From assembly GCA_964463965.1 (NCBI GenBank), contig CAYXED010000001.1, positions 124,001-188,000 on the forward strand: a DNA stretch of 64,000 bases. Reading direction: 5' to 3'. This document shows positions 16,585 through 25,571 of this stretch, piece after piece. The stretch's first letter is position 1, and every line of letters begins with the position of its first letter. Source of the stretch: UBA2166 sp964463965. Its GTDB lineage: Bacteria; Nitrospirota; Nitrospiria; Nitrospirales; UBA2166. The notes under the pieces were generated by a model that searched no databases, had not been told where the DNA came from, and saw only the letters and a list, made by a program, of their open reading frames with translations. The position numbers and the translations under genes are program-made.

Positions 16585-17271
16585 ATGGTGAGAATTGTTT
16601 TTTATGTCCTGGTGACTACCTCCGTGCTTGTCAACATTGCTCCACTTGCCTTTGCCCAAGCTTTGACTCCTTATACAGTGACAATTACCAATTTAACCCA
16701 AGGACAATCCTTTACATCAATTCTCGTCTTAACACATACGAAGAACTTTACTATGTTTAATGCAGGATCAGCCCCAAACGACGAACTCACTATTTTTGCA
16801 GAGAGTGGTGATAGCGCCCCTATGATTTCACTACTGCAAGACAGCGAAGATGTACTTGATATTCAAAACTCAGAAGCCCGTCTAGACCCTGGAGAAAGCG
16901 TAACCATAACGGTGAGCGGCAATACAACCAACTCACGCATCTCAGCCGCGGGAGTACTTAACCCAACAAACGACGGGTTTTTCTCAATTCTGGGGATGAA
17001 ACTCCCACCAAAAAAAAACAAAACCAAAGTTGGCACTGCTATAGCGTATGATGCAGGCAGTGAGCTTAATGACGAAAGTTGTGCTTCAATCCCCGGACCA
17101 CTCTGTGATGGCGAAGGGTTATCAACCAACACCCTAGGAGAAGGATTTATCCACGTTCACGCCGGAATCCATGGCATTGGTGATTTAATCGAGGCAGAAC
17201 GAGACTGGAGAAACCCCGTTGCAAGAATTGCTATTATACAAACCTCAGAGAATAGTTTACGTAGTGAGTAA
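16585..17271 (+). CDS. Secreted Spondin_N-like protein, copy 1
   Basis: Exported protein of 228 aa. The signal peptide ends near LAFAQA; the mature part starts YTVTITNLTQGQSF, the beta-strand opening typical of bacterial Spondin_N domains. Shared with the copy at 22.2-22.9 kb are TNLT.GQ, LNPTNDGF, YDAGSE.NDE.C.SIPG, CDGEG and the C-terminal H.GIHG.GDL..ERDWRNPV. The conserved acidic and His residues suggest a metal (probably calcium) site, and the Cys pair around SIPG..C may form a disulfide. Start ATG 16585 follows AAGGAG by eight bases. Function unknown; adhesion or matrix binding is only an analogy to animal spondins. It is divergent from the two-component pair. Confidence 0.8.
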   Translation: MVRIVFYVLVTTSVLVNIAPLAFAQALTPYTVTITNLTQGQSFTSILVLTHTKNFTMFNAGSAPNDELTIFAESGDSAPMISLLQDSEDVLDIQNSEARLDPGESVTITVSGNTTNSRISAAGVLNPTNDGFFSILGMKLPPKKNKTKVGTAIAYDAGSELNDESCASIPGPLCDGEGLSTNTLGEGFIHVHAGIHGIGDLIEAERDWRNPVARIAIIQTSENSLRSE

Positions 17272-17288
17272 CCTATACTGCATCGACC

Positions 17289-18575
17289 TCAAATAAACCG
17301 CCAATACACATACCCTGTAGCAATCACGATAGATAATATCATTAAGGGAAAACCAAGCGCTAGAAAACGAACAAACCCAATAGGATGTCCTGCACGATCT
17401 GCAAAACCAGCCACAATTACGTTTGCAGATGCCCCAATTAAACTTCCATTGCCACCCAAGCAAGCACCAATAGACAATGCCCACCATAGAGGAAGCAACG
17501 CCTGCTCTCCTCCAAGAGGCCCTTCCATATCCTGAATCATAGGAATCATCGTCGCAACAAATGGAATATTGTCTACAAGAGCCGAAAGGACTGCAGAGAC
17601 CCACAAAATCAGCAATACTGCCGTTGAAATACTACCTTGAGTAACATCCAATACCCACTGTGCCATGATGGAGAGCAGACCGGCATGCTCAATCCCAGCG
17701 ACAACAATAAAGAGCCCAATGAAAAAGAAAATTGTAGTCCATTCAATCTTTTCAATATTCTCATGAAAATCCACACCACTAATCAAAAAAAGAAATGCGG
17801 CACCAGTCAACGCAATGGTGGCTGCTTCAAGATGCAGGGGATGTTGGAAAATAAACCCCACTCCAACCAGACCAAGAACCGCTAAGCATTTTCGGAGTAA
17901 TACCACATCATGAAGTGCTTCACGTTCGTTAAGTTCCATAATCTTTGCCTGATCATTTGGATCCGCCACCATTTGCCTTCCATAGAGAAACCAAATCGGT
18001 ATCAAAGTAGCAACAAACACAACGGGCATAAGCGGCGCAACATTGATGATAAAGTCCATAAAGGTCAAATGCGCAGCACTTCCTATCATGATATTGGGAG
18101 GATCGCCAATAAGGGTTGCCGCACCACCAATGTTTGAAGCAAGAATTTCTGTTGCGAGAAATGGATATGGCGTCACTTTCAATTTATCCGTGACAAGCAA
18201 GGTAATGGGTACAATCAGCATCACGGTGGTAACATTATCCAAGAGTGCAGAAAACACTGCAGTAACTATTGCAAGCATCACAAGGCATCCCCAAGGATCC
18301 CCCTTCATAATCTTTGCACTCAAAATCGCAACGTATTCAAACATCCCTGTTGTTCGAGAAATGGCTACTAAGGCCATCATCCCAACCAACAAGCCAATAG
18401 TATTAAAATCAACACCTGCAATTGCGATTTCCTGATTAATGATCCCCAAAAGAATCATCAATACCGCGCCTGACAAGGCCACCACAGCACGGTTAATACG
18501 ATCCCATACAATCAGACCATACGTTAATGCAAAAACTGCAGTAGCAATCAGTAAATGCGAATCAATAGAATTCAA
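17289..18575 (-). CDS. ArsB/NhaD-type ion permease
   Basis: Inner-membrane protein of 428 aa with ~11 hydrophobic segments. The inverted-repeat signature of the ArsB/NhaD/citrate-permease superfamily is clear: FSALLDNVTTVMLIVPI in the first half and LSALVDNIPFVATMIPMI in the second, with GGAATLIGDPPNIMIG and GGNGSLIGASANVIVAG as the matching re-entrant loops. Likely a proton- or sodium-coupled anion or cation exchanger; whether it moves arsenite, sodium or an organic anion cannot be read from sequence. It overlaps the upstream cupredoxin-like gene by 14 bp, so the two are probably co-translated. It is far from the ars genes at 44 kb, which argues against a simple arsenite role. Confidence 0.88.
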   Translation of the reverse strand: MNSIDSHLLIATAVFALTYGLIVWDRINRAVVALSGAVLMILLGIINQEIAIAGVDFNTIGLLVGMMALVAISRTTGMFEYVAILSAKIMKGDPWGCLVMLAIVTAVFSALLDNVTTVMLIVPITLLVTDKLKVTPYPFLATEILASNIGGAATLIGDPPNIMIGSAAHLTFMDFIINVAPLMPVVFVATLIPIWFLYGRQMVADPNDQAKIMELNEREALHDVVLLRKCLAVLGLVGVGFIFQHPLHLEAATIALTGAAFLFLISGVDFHENIEKIEWTTIFFFIGLFIVVAGIEHAGLLSIMAQWVLDVTQGSISTAVLLILWVSAVLSALVDNIPFVATMIPMIQDMEGPLGGEQALLPLWWALSIGACLGGNGSLIGASANVIVAGFADRAGHPIGFVRFLALGFPLMILSIVIATGYVYWRFI

Positions 18576-19308
18576 ATTTTACCTCACGTTCTTCATTAGC
18601 CATTAATGTCACCGACCGTGTTTGTATACCAAGAGATGGGTGCCAAGCATGTAACACATAGTTGCCAGGAGGAATTTTGTCAATCTCGAGCACTTCGTGA
18701 GAACGACTAATGGCAAAATAAGGATTGGTAATCCTAAAAATCCAACTATGCATAAACTGATGCTGCAAACATTCAAGTTTTAAGAAATTACCCTTCCGTA
18801 ACGTCACAGTTCTCTGTAGTGTGTCCTGAAAGTGCAGTGGAATATTAAAGTGGTTTAATCGTGCCTGTCCTACTGTTTCATAGGCAATAGGATTATGTAC
18901 AACTGTATCTAAATTCGTGACCATAATAGAAGATCCATTAACAAAGACCCCAACACGAGGCTCCCAAGTACACCATTTGGATGTAAAGGTTGAAAGTTGA
19001 CTTAAATTAGCCGGAAATGATTTTCCTTTGTCCACCTCATCAAGGAATACAACAACATCCTCTAAGTGACCTTCAGGCGCACGTACAGATGATATAAAAC
19101 GTGCGCCATCCTTTGCATCTAAAGCCTTACCGCATACACGAGGGTTTTTTTGCATGTAATAGACATCAGGAGCAGCAGCCTGACCTAAAAAAATTACCGT
19201 AGCTCGAATCGTAGCACCATCGGTCACGTCAACCACTGTATAGGCAATGCCTACTTCAGAGTCTAATACGATGAGCAACAGCATTAAGAGTATGTATTTT
19301 ATACGCAT
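18562..19308 (-). CDS. Periplasmic cupredoxin-like protein
   Basis: Exported protein of 248 aa with a signal peptide at residues 1-22. The middle part has the outline of a cupredoxin fold: a strand pair around FVNGSSIMVTNLDTVVHNPIAY, then FLKLECLQHQFMHSWIFR. In a blue-copper protein the ligands would be an N-terminal His (VVHN) and a C-terminal Cys/His group; here C-L-Q-H-Q-F-M-H provides plausible ligands. The end (PPGNYVLHAWHPSLGIQTRSVTL) resembles a carboxypeptidase-regulatory-like beta sandwich. Similar proteins are annotated as methylamine-utilisation or plastocyanin-like. It is translationally linked to the permease at 17.3-18.6 kb. Copper binding is inference. Confidence 0.6.
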   Translation of the reverse strand: MRIKYILLMLLLIVLDSEVGIAYTVVDVTDGATIRATVIFLGQAAAPDVYYMQKNPRVCGKALDAKDGARFISSVRAPEGHLEDVVVFLDEVDKGKSFPANLSQLSTFTSKWCTWEPRVGVFVNGSSIMVTNLDTVVHNPIAYETVGQARLNHFNIPLHFQDTLQRTVTLRKGNFLKLECLQHQFMHSWIFRITNPYFAISRSHEVLEIDKIPPGNYVLHAWHPSLGIQTRSVTLMANEEREVKFEFY

Positions 19309-19477
19309 GCATACCAGAAGTAACTGAAATATAAAGAAAAACGGCGGTAATAATAACCTACTCAGAGCTACTGAACAACCACTAGGACCTCAAAAAAACC
19401 CTACCATGGAAAACACACAACAAAAATAATTTCGCCAATAAAATGACTAAAAAACGATCTCCCCACCTCAATAAAAC

Positions 19478-19506
19478 TTGGCTTATGCGGCTATTCATGC
19501 TTTAAT
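19478..19506 (+). promoter_or_regulatory. Possible promoter for ahcY
   Basis: TTGGCT, a 17-base spacer and TTTAAT lie ~130 bp upstream of the S-adenosylhomocysteinase start, in a 325-bp gap (19309-19633). The -10 is good and the -35 is weak. I searched the gap for an SAH riboswitch and saw none, and found no gene. Confidence 0.3.
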
Positions 19507-19633
19507 GGGCCAGTTTCGCGTGTTTTATCACTTCAAATAAACCCAGCAAGCGACGTTTTGTTTTTCAATGGGGGCCTTTTGCTGCCCTAGGTAGATGGGT
19601 ATAACAACATAGTCATTGGAGGTTTTTTCTATT

Positions 19634-20941
19634 ATGGCGACTGCGGTACACGACTATAAAGTAGCTGACATGTCCCTGGCAGACTGGGGTCGAAAAGAAA
19701 TTGAGATTGCAGAAAAAGAAATGCCCGGGCTCATGGCAATTCGCCATAAGTATCAGAGTGAGCAACCTTTACAAGGTGCCAGGATTGCCGGCTGTCTCCA
19801 TATGACCATTCAGACCGCAGTATTAATTGAAACCCTCGTTGCTCTTGGCGCTAGTGTGCGCTGGTCATCATGCAATATTTTTTCAACTCAAGATCATGCC
19901 GCCGCCGCAATTGCCGCCGCCAAAATTCCTGTGTTTGCCTGGAAGGGTGAGACAGAGGAAGAATATGAATGGTGCATTGAACAAACCCTCTACTGGGAAG
20001 ATGGGAAACCACTCAATATGATTCTTGACGATGGTGGGGACCTTACTGCAATTGTTCACAACAAAAACCCTGAACTCATTAAGTCTATACGAGGATTAAG
20101 CGAAGAAACCACAACTGGAGTTGTCCGTCTCTACCAGATGCATGAACGAGGTGACCTCAAAGTCCCTGCTATGAATGTCAATGACTCTGTTACAAAATCT
20201 AAATTCGACAACTTGTATGGATGCCGTGAATCATTAGCTGACGGCCTAAAGCGTGCAACTGATGTTATGATTGCCGGAAAAGTCGTAGTAATAGCTGGAT
20301 ATGGTGGCGTAGGTAAGGGTTGCGCTCAATCGATGAGAGGATTTGGTGCCCGCGTTCTCGTAACAGAAATTGATCCAATTTGCGCTCTTCAGGCTGCAAT
20401 GGAGGGCTTTGAAGTTGTGACAATGGACGATGCCGCATCACTTGGAGATATTTTTGTTACCGCTACAGGCTGCATGAAAGCTATTGATGGAAGGCACCTC
20501 GATGCCATGAAAGATAATGCCATTGTATGCAATATCGGTCATTTTGACTCAGAAATTGACATCGCATACATGGTCGATCATCCAGATATCTCTGAAGTAG
20601 AAATCAAACCCCAAGTAGACAAATTTATATACCCAGATGGAAAAACAATAGTGGTACTGGCAAGAGGCCGTCTGGTCAATCTAGGTTGCGCCACGGGACA
20701 TCCATCATTTGTCATGAGCAATAGCTTCTCAAACCAAGTTCTTGCACAAATTGCACTCTGGGGTAACCCAGATGCATATCCGGTAGGTGTACACGTTCTC
20801 CCAAAAAGCTTGGATGAGGAAGTTGCAAGATTGCACCTTGGCCAACTAGGGGTAAAATTGACCGTGCTCTCCAATGAGCAAGCAGATTATCTCGGAATAC
20901 CTTCACAGGGGCCTTTTAAGCCGGACTACTACCGCTACTAG
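19634..20941 (+). CDS. ahcY: S-adenosylhomocysteinase
   Basis: Cytoplasmic NAD-dependent enzyme that splits S-adenosylhomocysteine into adenosine and homocysteine, relieving product inhibition of methyltransferases. It has 435 aa from ATG 19634; the open frame begins at a TTG six codons earlier that overlaps the GGAGG ribosome site. Conserved blocks are GCLHMTIQTAVLIETL, CNIFSTQDHAAAAI, LDDGGDLT, the Rossmann loop AGYGGVGKGCAQ (most homologues have GYGDVGKG), and the C-terminal PFKPDYYRY. Full length and all blocks intact, so it should be active. Methyltransferases in the window (arsM, the one at 38.1 kb) would generate its substrate. Confidence 0.98.
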   Translation: MATAVHDYKVADMSLADWGRKEIEIAEKEMPGLMAIRHKYQSEQPLQGARIAGCLHMTIQTAVLIETLVALGASVRWSSCNIFSTQDHAAAAIAAAKIPVFAWKGETEEEYEWCIEQTLYWEDGKPLNMILDDGGDLTAIVHNKNPELIKSIRGLSEETTTGVVRLYQMHERGDLKVPAMNVNDSVTKSKFDNLYGCRESLADGLKRATDVMIAGKVVVIAGYGGVGKGCAQSMRGFGARVLVTEIDPICALQAAMEGFEVVTMDDAASLGDIFVTATGCMKAIDGRHLDAMKDNAIVCNIGHFDSEIDIAYMVDHPDISEVEIKPQVDKFIYPDGKTIVVLARGRLVNLGCATGHPSFVMSNSFSNQVLAQIALWGNPDAYPVGVHVLPKSLDEEVARLHLGQLGVKLTVLSNEQADYLGIPSQGPFKPDYYRY

Positions 20942-21073
20942 GTAAAAAACTCCCTTCCTTGCAAAAAAGTGAGCTCCAGAGAGCCAATTACACCCAGACA
21001 TGTTCTACAATTATCCCCATGGCATGTGTTCCCTTGCAATTGAAAAAATAAATCCTCCAAAAGTGAGAGTGTT

Positions 21074-21415
21074 GTGACCTTTATTATTTTGAGCTTGCTT
21101 CTGAACGCCTTGGTTGTCTTCATGGTTGCCAAGCTTGTACCCGGGATTACTGTCAAAAACTATGGCGCCGCAATTGCTGTAGCATGCACGTATTCAATTC
21201 TATCCTGGCTCTTTAAGGGCATCCTTGTATTTCTCTCTTTTCCACTCATACTAGTGACTTTTGGGCTATTTCACCTGGTACTTAACGCATTTCTTCTCTG
21301 GGTAACCGATAAAATCCTCGATAGTTTTGAAATCTCTAGCTTGGCTGCTCTTATGATAGGAACAATTGCACTTACACTTGGAGGCACCCTTGTAACGCTA
21401 TTGCTAGGAAACTAG
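21074..21415 (+). CDS. Phage-holin-4-like (YvlD-type) membrane protein
   Basis: Small integral membrane protein of 113 aa with four hydrophobic helices (about residues 2-22, 30-52, 54-78 and 90-112). Length, topology and the motif VPGITVKNYGAAIAVA with LVTFGLFHLVLNAFLLW match the YvlD / four-helix holin superfamily found in many bacteria that have no prophage. The name holin is historical; there are no lysis genes nearby, so a phage role is unlikely. Starts at GTG 21074 after an AAGTGAGAG stretch. It lies between ahcY and a secreted protein of unknown family on the same strand. Confidence 0.8.
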   Translation: MTFIILSLLLNALVVFMVAKLVPGITVKNYGAAIAVACTYSILSWLFKGILVFLSFPLILVTFGLFHLVLNAFLLWVTDKILDSFEISSLAALMIGTIALTLGGTLVTLLLGN

Positions 21416-21464
21416 AAACTTCGATAAAATAGATAATATAGCCAAGGGGGAGGCAAATACTATT

Positions 21465-22178
21465 ATGGGCATACTATCGAGAGAATTCGTAGTCTTACTA
21501 GGTGTTACCACAACTTTTCTACTCTTATTTAACAGTACTACCACATACGCTCAAACAAAAATTTCGGCAGAGTTTGAAAACGTCGTCGTAGACGAAACAC
21601 CCTGCGGTTTATCTTCAATGTGGCCAGATTCAAGTGCAAAGGCAAAAATCAAACAAGCGGACGGGGAAACGAAGATTACCATAAAGGTAAAAGATACCGT
21701 TCCTAGCGTATTCTGGACCGCTTGGATCAGACTCGCCGGAGTCAGTCCTCTCTCGTGGAACGGCATGTCTCGTATGGGATCAACTCCCATGGCACCCATG
21801 GGAGCACTCAGGAGTTTAGCTGCAACAACCCCTGCTGGAAACTTGGACGAAGATGCGTTTCCCGCCGGAACCGGTGACAATGGTGAAGGGTCAGATGACC
21901 AGATTAATGGGTTTTTTACTGATGAAACAGGCGCTGGAAAACTAAAAATACTACTCGATTTTCCCCTCATAAAAGGTGCAGTTCCATTTCACGAGCTTAA
22001 TGACGACTTTGACCCAATTGCAATCGGAACGAGCCCTACCGTACCTTTTACTCTTCGCATTGTCAGTCACTGCGAAGATAACGTCGGACATGGCCTCGTA
22101 CCTGGTGGACAGTTGGATATAGAAACTGAACAGCCAATTAGCACGAATCACGAAATCTGGTTTGAATGGGAGTTCTAA
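21465..22178 (+). CDS. Secreted protein of unknown family
   Basis: Exported protein of 237 aa. Residues 1-30 are a signal peptide (hydrophobic VVLLGVTTTFLLLF, cleavage near TYAQ). The mature part is beta-rich and acidic, with KITIKVKDTVPSVFWTAWIRL, a Met/Pro/Gly-rich loop (RMGSTPMAPMGA), an Asp/Gly-rich segment (FPAGTGDNGEGSDD) and two Cys, at PCGL and HCED, that could pair. I do not recognise a domain. It has no Spondin_N hallmark, although it is flanked by two Spondin_N-like genes in the wider region. A ribosome site (AAGGGGGAGG) precedes ATG 21465. It ends five bases from the convergent Spondin_N-like gene, copy 2. Confidence 0.7.
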   Translation: MGILSREFVVLLGVTTTFLLLFNSTTTYAQTKISAEFENVVVDETPCGLSSMWPDSSAKAKIKQADGETKITIKVKDTVPSVFWTAWIRLAGVSPLSWNGMSRMGSTPMAPMGALRSLAATTPAGNLDEDAFPAGTGDNGEGSDDQINGFFTDETGAGKLKILLDFPLIKGAVPFHELNDDFDPIAIGTSPTVPFTLRIVSHCEDNVGHGLVPGGQLDIETEQPISTNHEIWFEWEF

Positions 22179-22183
22179 TCAAG

Positions 22184-22897
22184 TTAGGGAGACGTCATAG
22201 GCTGCGTCATTTTTATTGAAATTCTAACAACTGGGTTTCTCCAATCTCGCTCTTCAGGGCTAAGATCCCCCACGCCATGGATACCCATATGCAAATGAAC
22301 AAACCCTTCACCCTTCTCCCTTGACCTTCCTTCACCATCACAGATTGTTCCAGGAATCGACCTACACAGTTCATCGTTAACTTCACTTCCCGCATCATAT
22401 GCAGGAACATCCACAACCCTCACCTTAGTAGTTTTTGGTAATTTAACGCCTTGAACAGCGACAAAACCATCATTAGTTGGATTCAGCATGGAAATAAAAG
22501 AAACCCTGTTAAATATGCCTCCACCTTCAAGACGTAACGTAACAGAGTCGCCAGGATTCAATAAACCTTCAGCAGACTTAACAACATCTTGAACATCAGA
22601 CGATCGCACAAACATATCTGCAAACAAACCCGTATTTCCAGATTCTGCACTTGATTCTAGGGCCTGGCTAGCAGGCACTCCTAAATTAAAAAATGTAACC
22701 CGATCATTGTGACTCCACAACAAGGGGGCAGAAACACGTTGCCCTTTCGTAAGATTGGTAATGGTGACGCTATATTCCTGAAGTTCATTATTTGTTTGGG
22801 CATGCAGAGGAATAACTATTAAAAAGGTAAATATTAAAAAAAATACTGGATATATACCTGCCCCCATATATAATTTTTTTTTGAAATTACACACCAC
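22184..22897 (-). CDS. Secreted Spondin_N-like protein, copy 2
   Basis: Exported protein of 237 aa, paralogous to the product at 16.6-17.3 kb. The signal peptide ends near LHAQTN. Shared landmarks are YSVTITNLTKGQ, FFNLG, SAESG, LNPGDSVTL, MLNPTNDGF, PAYDAGSEVNDELC, CDGEG, HMGIHGVGDL and ERDWRNPVVRI. The same conserved acidic positions imply the same metal site. The copies differ by many substitutions spread over the whole length, so the duplication is not recent or the copies were acquired separately. It runs convergent to the unknown secreted gene and is followed on the same strand side by the metalloprotease pair starting upstream at 24.9 kb. Confidence 0.8.
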   Translation of the reverse strand: MVCNFKKKLYMGAGIYPVFFLIFTFLIVIPLHAQTNNELQEYSVTITNLTKGQRVSAPLLWSHNDRVTFFNLGVPASQALESSAESGNTGLFADMFVRSSDVQDVVKSAEGLLNPGDSVTLRLEGGGIFNRVSFISMLNPTNDGFVAVQGVKLPKTTKVRVVDVPAYDAGSEVNDELCRSIPGTICDGEGRSREKGEGFVHLHMGIHGVGDLSPEERDWRNPVVRISIKMTQPMTSP

Positions 22898-22996
22898 CTA
22901 TAACTCCATTAGAAACAACCCTTCAAAGTCTTAACACAATACACACTCCAAAAACCACTAAGATTTCTCTTAGCACTTCACAGACAATATACAAAA

Positions 22997-24952
22997 TCAT
23001 CTACTATCTAAATCGAATGCCTGAATATCGAGACGATACTCGCCCTCCCCACGAAATGATGCAATAACAATATCGATGCGAGTATTATTTCCCTCAGATA
23101 TTTCCAAAACACACACCTCTTCACCAAACCTCTCCCTGCATACTCCCTCTTGACCATCAGGGCCAAACACAAAAGAGTCGAAATTTCCTCGTACAGTATG
23201 TGTTAGAGTAGTTGTGAAAATAGCTGGTACCTTAACAGTAAGCTTGAAGAGATCTTCATCAAAGGCTCCATCATTGGAGCTAACAAGCACCCCATCTATA
23301 GTCATGCACTCATCAATACCTAACTTTCCAATTGATTGCTCATCTCCTAACTGATTATTAGGCTCTTCTTCACGACGAAATGAGTCTTTAGTACAATTAC
23401 GTCCGCCAATCATTTTTACCACGTTATTTCTTAATTTTCTTTGCACCTCATTTTCAAGGCTATTTTGAATAGAAAAAATCGCAAATTTCCCATCTAAATC
23501 TTCAGAGGCATCAAATTTAAATTTAACTCTAGCAGCGTCCTCCAAGAAGGAGCGTTCAACTTTTATTTCATCTACAGCAATAAGACTATCAATATCCCTA
23601 TCAAGGCTTTCATCATCGGAAACCCACATCTCTATCAATGTTGGTACTGTCGAAAATATACTTTCAACAGTAGTAACGTGAAGCCTTGCAATGACTCTGT
23701 CAAAAGATTCTTTTATCTTATGTTTGAATTTTGTCAATGCAAGAGCAATCCCTATATCAGTATCATCTGGCTCTAACGTATTCAGTAATATATCAATCCC
23801 CTCAACAGACTCTTCCTTTAAAACCACAATCTCAGTTTTATCGTCAGGAAGATCCAGTTCGATTAAACCCGATTCATCCTCACCATTATAAAACTCGCGA
23901 GAAGCTGGAAAAATTGCTGGGGGATCAAGGGGATTTACACTCGAACCTCCGGTAAATCTCTGACTGACTGGTTCAACTTCTACAGTGTAGTTGCCTGAAG
24001 GTAACCCCGAAATTACATACGCCCCTTCTAAAGAAGAATCATCACTCCCTCCTCCAAGATTATTTAAAAACAACGCTCCGGAAACCGCCGAAATCGCGTC
24101 ATGAATAGGATCAGAAGTGTTTCTGGCAATTACATTCGCTCCCTGAAAGGGTGTAACTCCATCACCTAAAAGAACCTCACCAGAAATCGTTCCTGTGGAT
24201 GTTAAAAATGTCGGTTGTGGATAGAGTGTAGAGATAGTAGCTATATCATCAAGATGAAGAGATACTTTACTGTCATTATCAAGAGCAAGGGGAAACATGG
24301 TCGGAATACCCTCGTCATTGGATGGATCGTTATCAAAGGCAAGCTCAAGGTTGACCTGTGAATGATCCAAGTTAATATAGTGTCCAAACTCATGAACAAT
24401 TGTGGCAAAAAATGATTCAATCGGTACATTACGGCTATTTAAGTTACCGTCAATAACTGTACCATTTAAGATAGCCAGTGCTTCAAAAATCTCGTCCCCA
24501 TTCCCCAATTCAATGCTGGTAAAACCCAAAACAAAACGACTTGCTCCAATACCCAATAGTGCATCAGTCACCGTACCATCATGATCAAATACAATCGGGC
24601 TTATGCCATCACCCACAACATCTACCACCTCAAAAACATTCTCTCCTACAACATCGATCGGCAACTTTCCTGCTGGAGTAAAGGTAACCGATGCTGATGG
24701 AACCTCTTCCCAAACCTGAAATGCTGCTTGAACTAATGCTACTGCCTCCTCGTTATTCAAAAGACCTAAGGAGCCTTGATCTGTATGGAAGGAAACAGGG
24801 CTTCTTGTATCCCATACCCGTGGAATTCCATCATTATTAACTTCAAAAGGTCCACCAGGATAACCCAATACAGGAAAGAACATGTTCCCTACAAATACAA
24901 AAAGTACCATCAATAAGTGCAGATGAGTATTGAGCATTTCTCTATCGTTCAA
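22997..24952 (-). CDS. Secreted matrixin-like zinc metalloprotease
   Basis: Exported protein of 651 aa. After a signal peptide (residues ~10-30) comes a peptidase domain with the metzincin zinc site HEFGHYINLDH (His187, His191, His197, catalytic Glu188) and a likely Met-turn at PTMFP ~30 residues later. From ~residue 265 there is a carboxypeptidase-regulatory-like beta-sandwich (GTISGEVLLGDGVTPFQGANV), interrupted by an acidic Gly/Ser-rich insert. The C-terminal ~120 residues (EEPNNQLGDEQSIGKLG to the end) resemble the bacterial pre-peptidase (PPC) domain. Likely a secreted protease or its processed form. The gene overlaps the secreted protein upstream by 11 bp, indicating an operon. Confidence 0.82.
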   Translation of the reverse strand: MNDREMLNTHLHLLMVLFVFVGNMFFPVLGYPGGPFEVNNDGIPRVWDTRSPVSFHTDQGSLGLLNNEEAVALVQAAFQVWEEVPSASVTFTPAGKLPIDVVGENVFEVVDVVGDGISPIVFDHDGTVTDALLGIGASRFVLGFTSIELGNGDEIFEALAILNGTVIDGNLNSRNVPIESFFATIVHEFGHYINLDHSQVNLELAFDNDPSNDEGIPTMFPLALDNDSKVSLHLDDIATISTLYPQPTFLTSTGTISGEVLLGDGVTPFQGANVIARNTSDPIHDAISAVSGALFLNNLGGGSDDSSLEGAYVISGLPSGNYTVEVEPVSQRFTGGSSVNPLDPPAIFPASREFYNGEDESGLIELDLPDDKTEIVVLKEESVEGIDILLNTLEPDDTDIGIALALTKFKHKIKESFDRVIARLHVTTVESIFSTVPTLIEMWVSDDESLDRDIDSLIAVDEIKVERSFLEDAARVKFKFDASEDLDGKFAIFSIQNSLENEVQRKLRNNVVKMIGGRNCTKDSFRREEEPNNQLGDEQSIGKLGIDECMTIDGVLVSSNDGAFDEDLFKLTVKVPAIFTTTLTHTVRGNFDSFVFGPDGQEGVCRERFGEEVCVLEISEGNNTRIDIVIASFRGEGEYRLDIQAFDLDSR

Positions 24953-25571
24953 CCCCGGTGCTTTGTCTATTGACTAAAGTTTTGACAATAAACATAAAAT
25001 CATCATATGGGATAGGACCTCTATCCCTCGTTATCAAACGCTGCAGAGTTTTCAAGCGAGTTTTGTTAAAACTTTGATCGCTAAGAAATGAATCACTTTG
25101 CATACTACTTAGTAAGCCAATATTGTTAATACCATTTACTACCATTGAAGATGTAAATGATTTTTCATCCACAACAAAGTTAAACTTTCCCTGAAACATA
25201 CCTACTGGAGAGGTCAACCTATATTGACTTTCAGGGTGTAGAAACAATATTACTTTTTCTCCAGAAGCATATGTAGGCATTCCTATAATTCGACTAGCGC
25301 TTTTGCCCACAATACCCCCATAGTGGTGAATAGCATGCGTATCACTAATATTACCTTTTATTACTTCAATCACTTCAAACTTCGTTACGTCCACCATCCT
25401 GTTGATTTGCTGATCTTCTTTCGACTCACTCGAAATACATACACCTATAAAAACCACCTCTGCTGTCTCAATCATCTGCTCAAGAGTCAACAACTTAACC
25501 TTCATAGCAAAAGCAAGCTCTGTCACAAGAAGGAAGGTACATACGATCACTATACATAATGTTCTAAACAT
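24942..25571 (-). CDS. Secreted partner of the metalloprotease
   Basis: Exported protein of 209 aa from ATG 25571 (GGAG nine bases before it). The frame extends to a GTG at 25595, which has no ribosome site. A signal peptide (MFRTLCIVIVCTFLLVTELAFA) precedes a domain opening LTLEQMIETAEVVFIGVC, then VIEVIKGNISD, GEKVILFLHPES and a segment that includes GMFQGKFNF. This pattern (a recurring beta-rich protein in which a leading helix is followed by FxGxV and VIKG) is often found beside matrixin-type proteases and is unnamed as far as I know. An inhibitor, chaperone or substrate of the protease is possible; no evidence separates these. Confidence 0.65.
   Translation of the reverse strand: MFRTLCIVIVCTFLLVTELAFAMKVKLLTLEQMIETAEVVFIGVCISSESKEDQQINRMVDVTKFEVIEVIKGNISDTHAIHHYGGIVGKSASRIIGMPTYASGEKVILFLHPESQYRLTSPVGMFQGKFNFVVDEKSFTSSMVVNGINNIGLLSSMQSDSFLSDQSFNKTRLKTLQRLITRDRGPIPYDDFMFIVKTLVNRQSTGVER

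Noticed and set aside
17289..18575. Reading the ArsB/NhaD-type permease as part of the arsenic system
   Set aside because: It is 26 kb from arsM-arsR, paired with a different gene, and the superfamily has many other substrates.
19309..19633. SAH riboswitch upstream of ahcY
   Set aside because: I looked for its conserved core and pseudoknot pattern in the leader and did not find it.
21074..21415. Prophage holin
   Set aside because: No phage genes nearby; the family is widespread in bacterial chromosomes.
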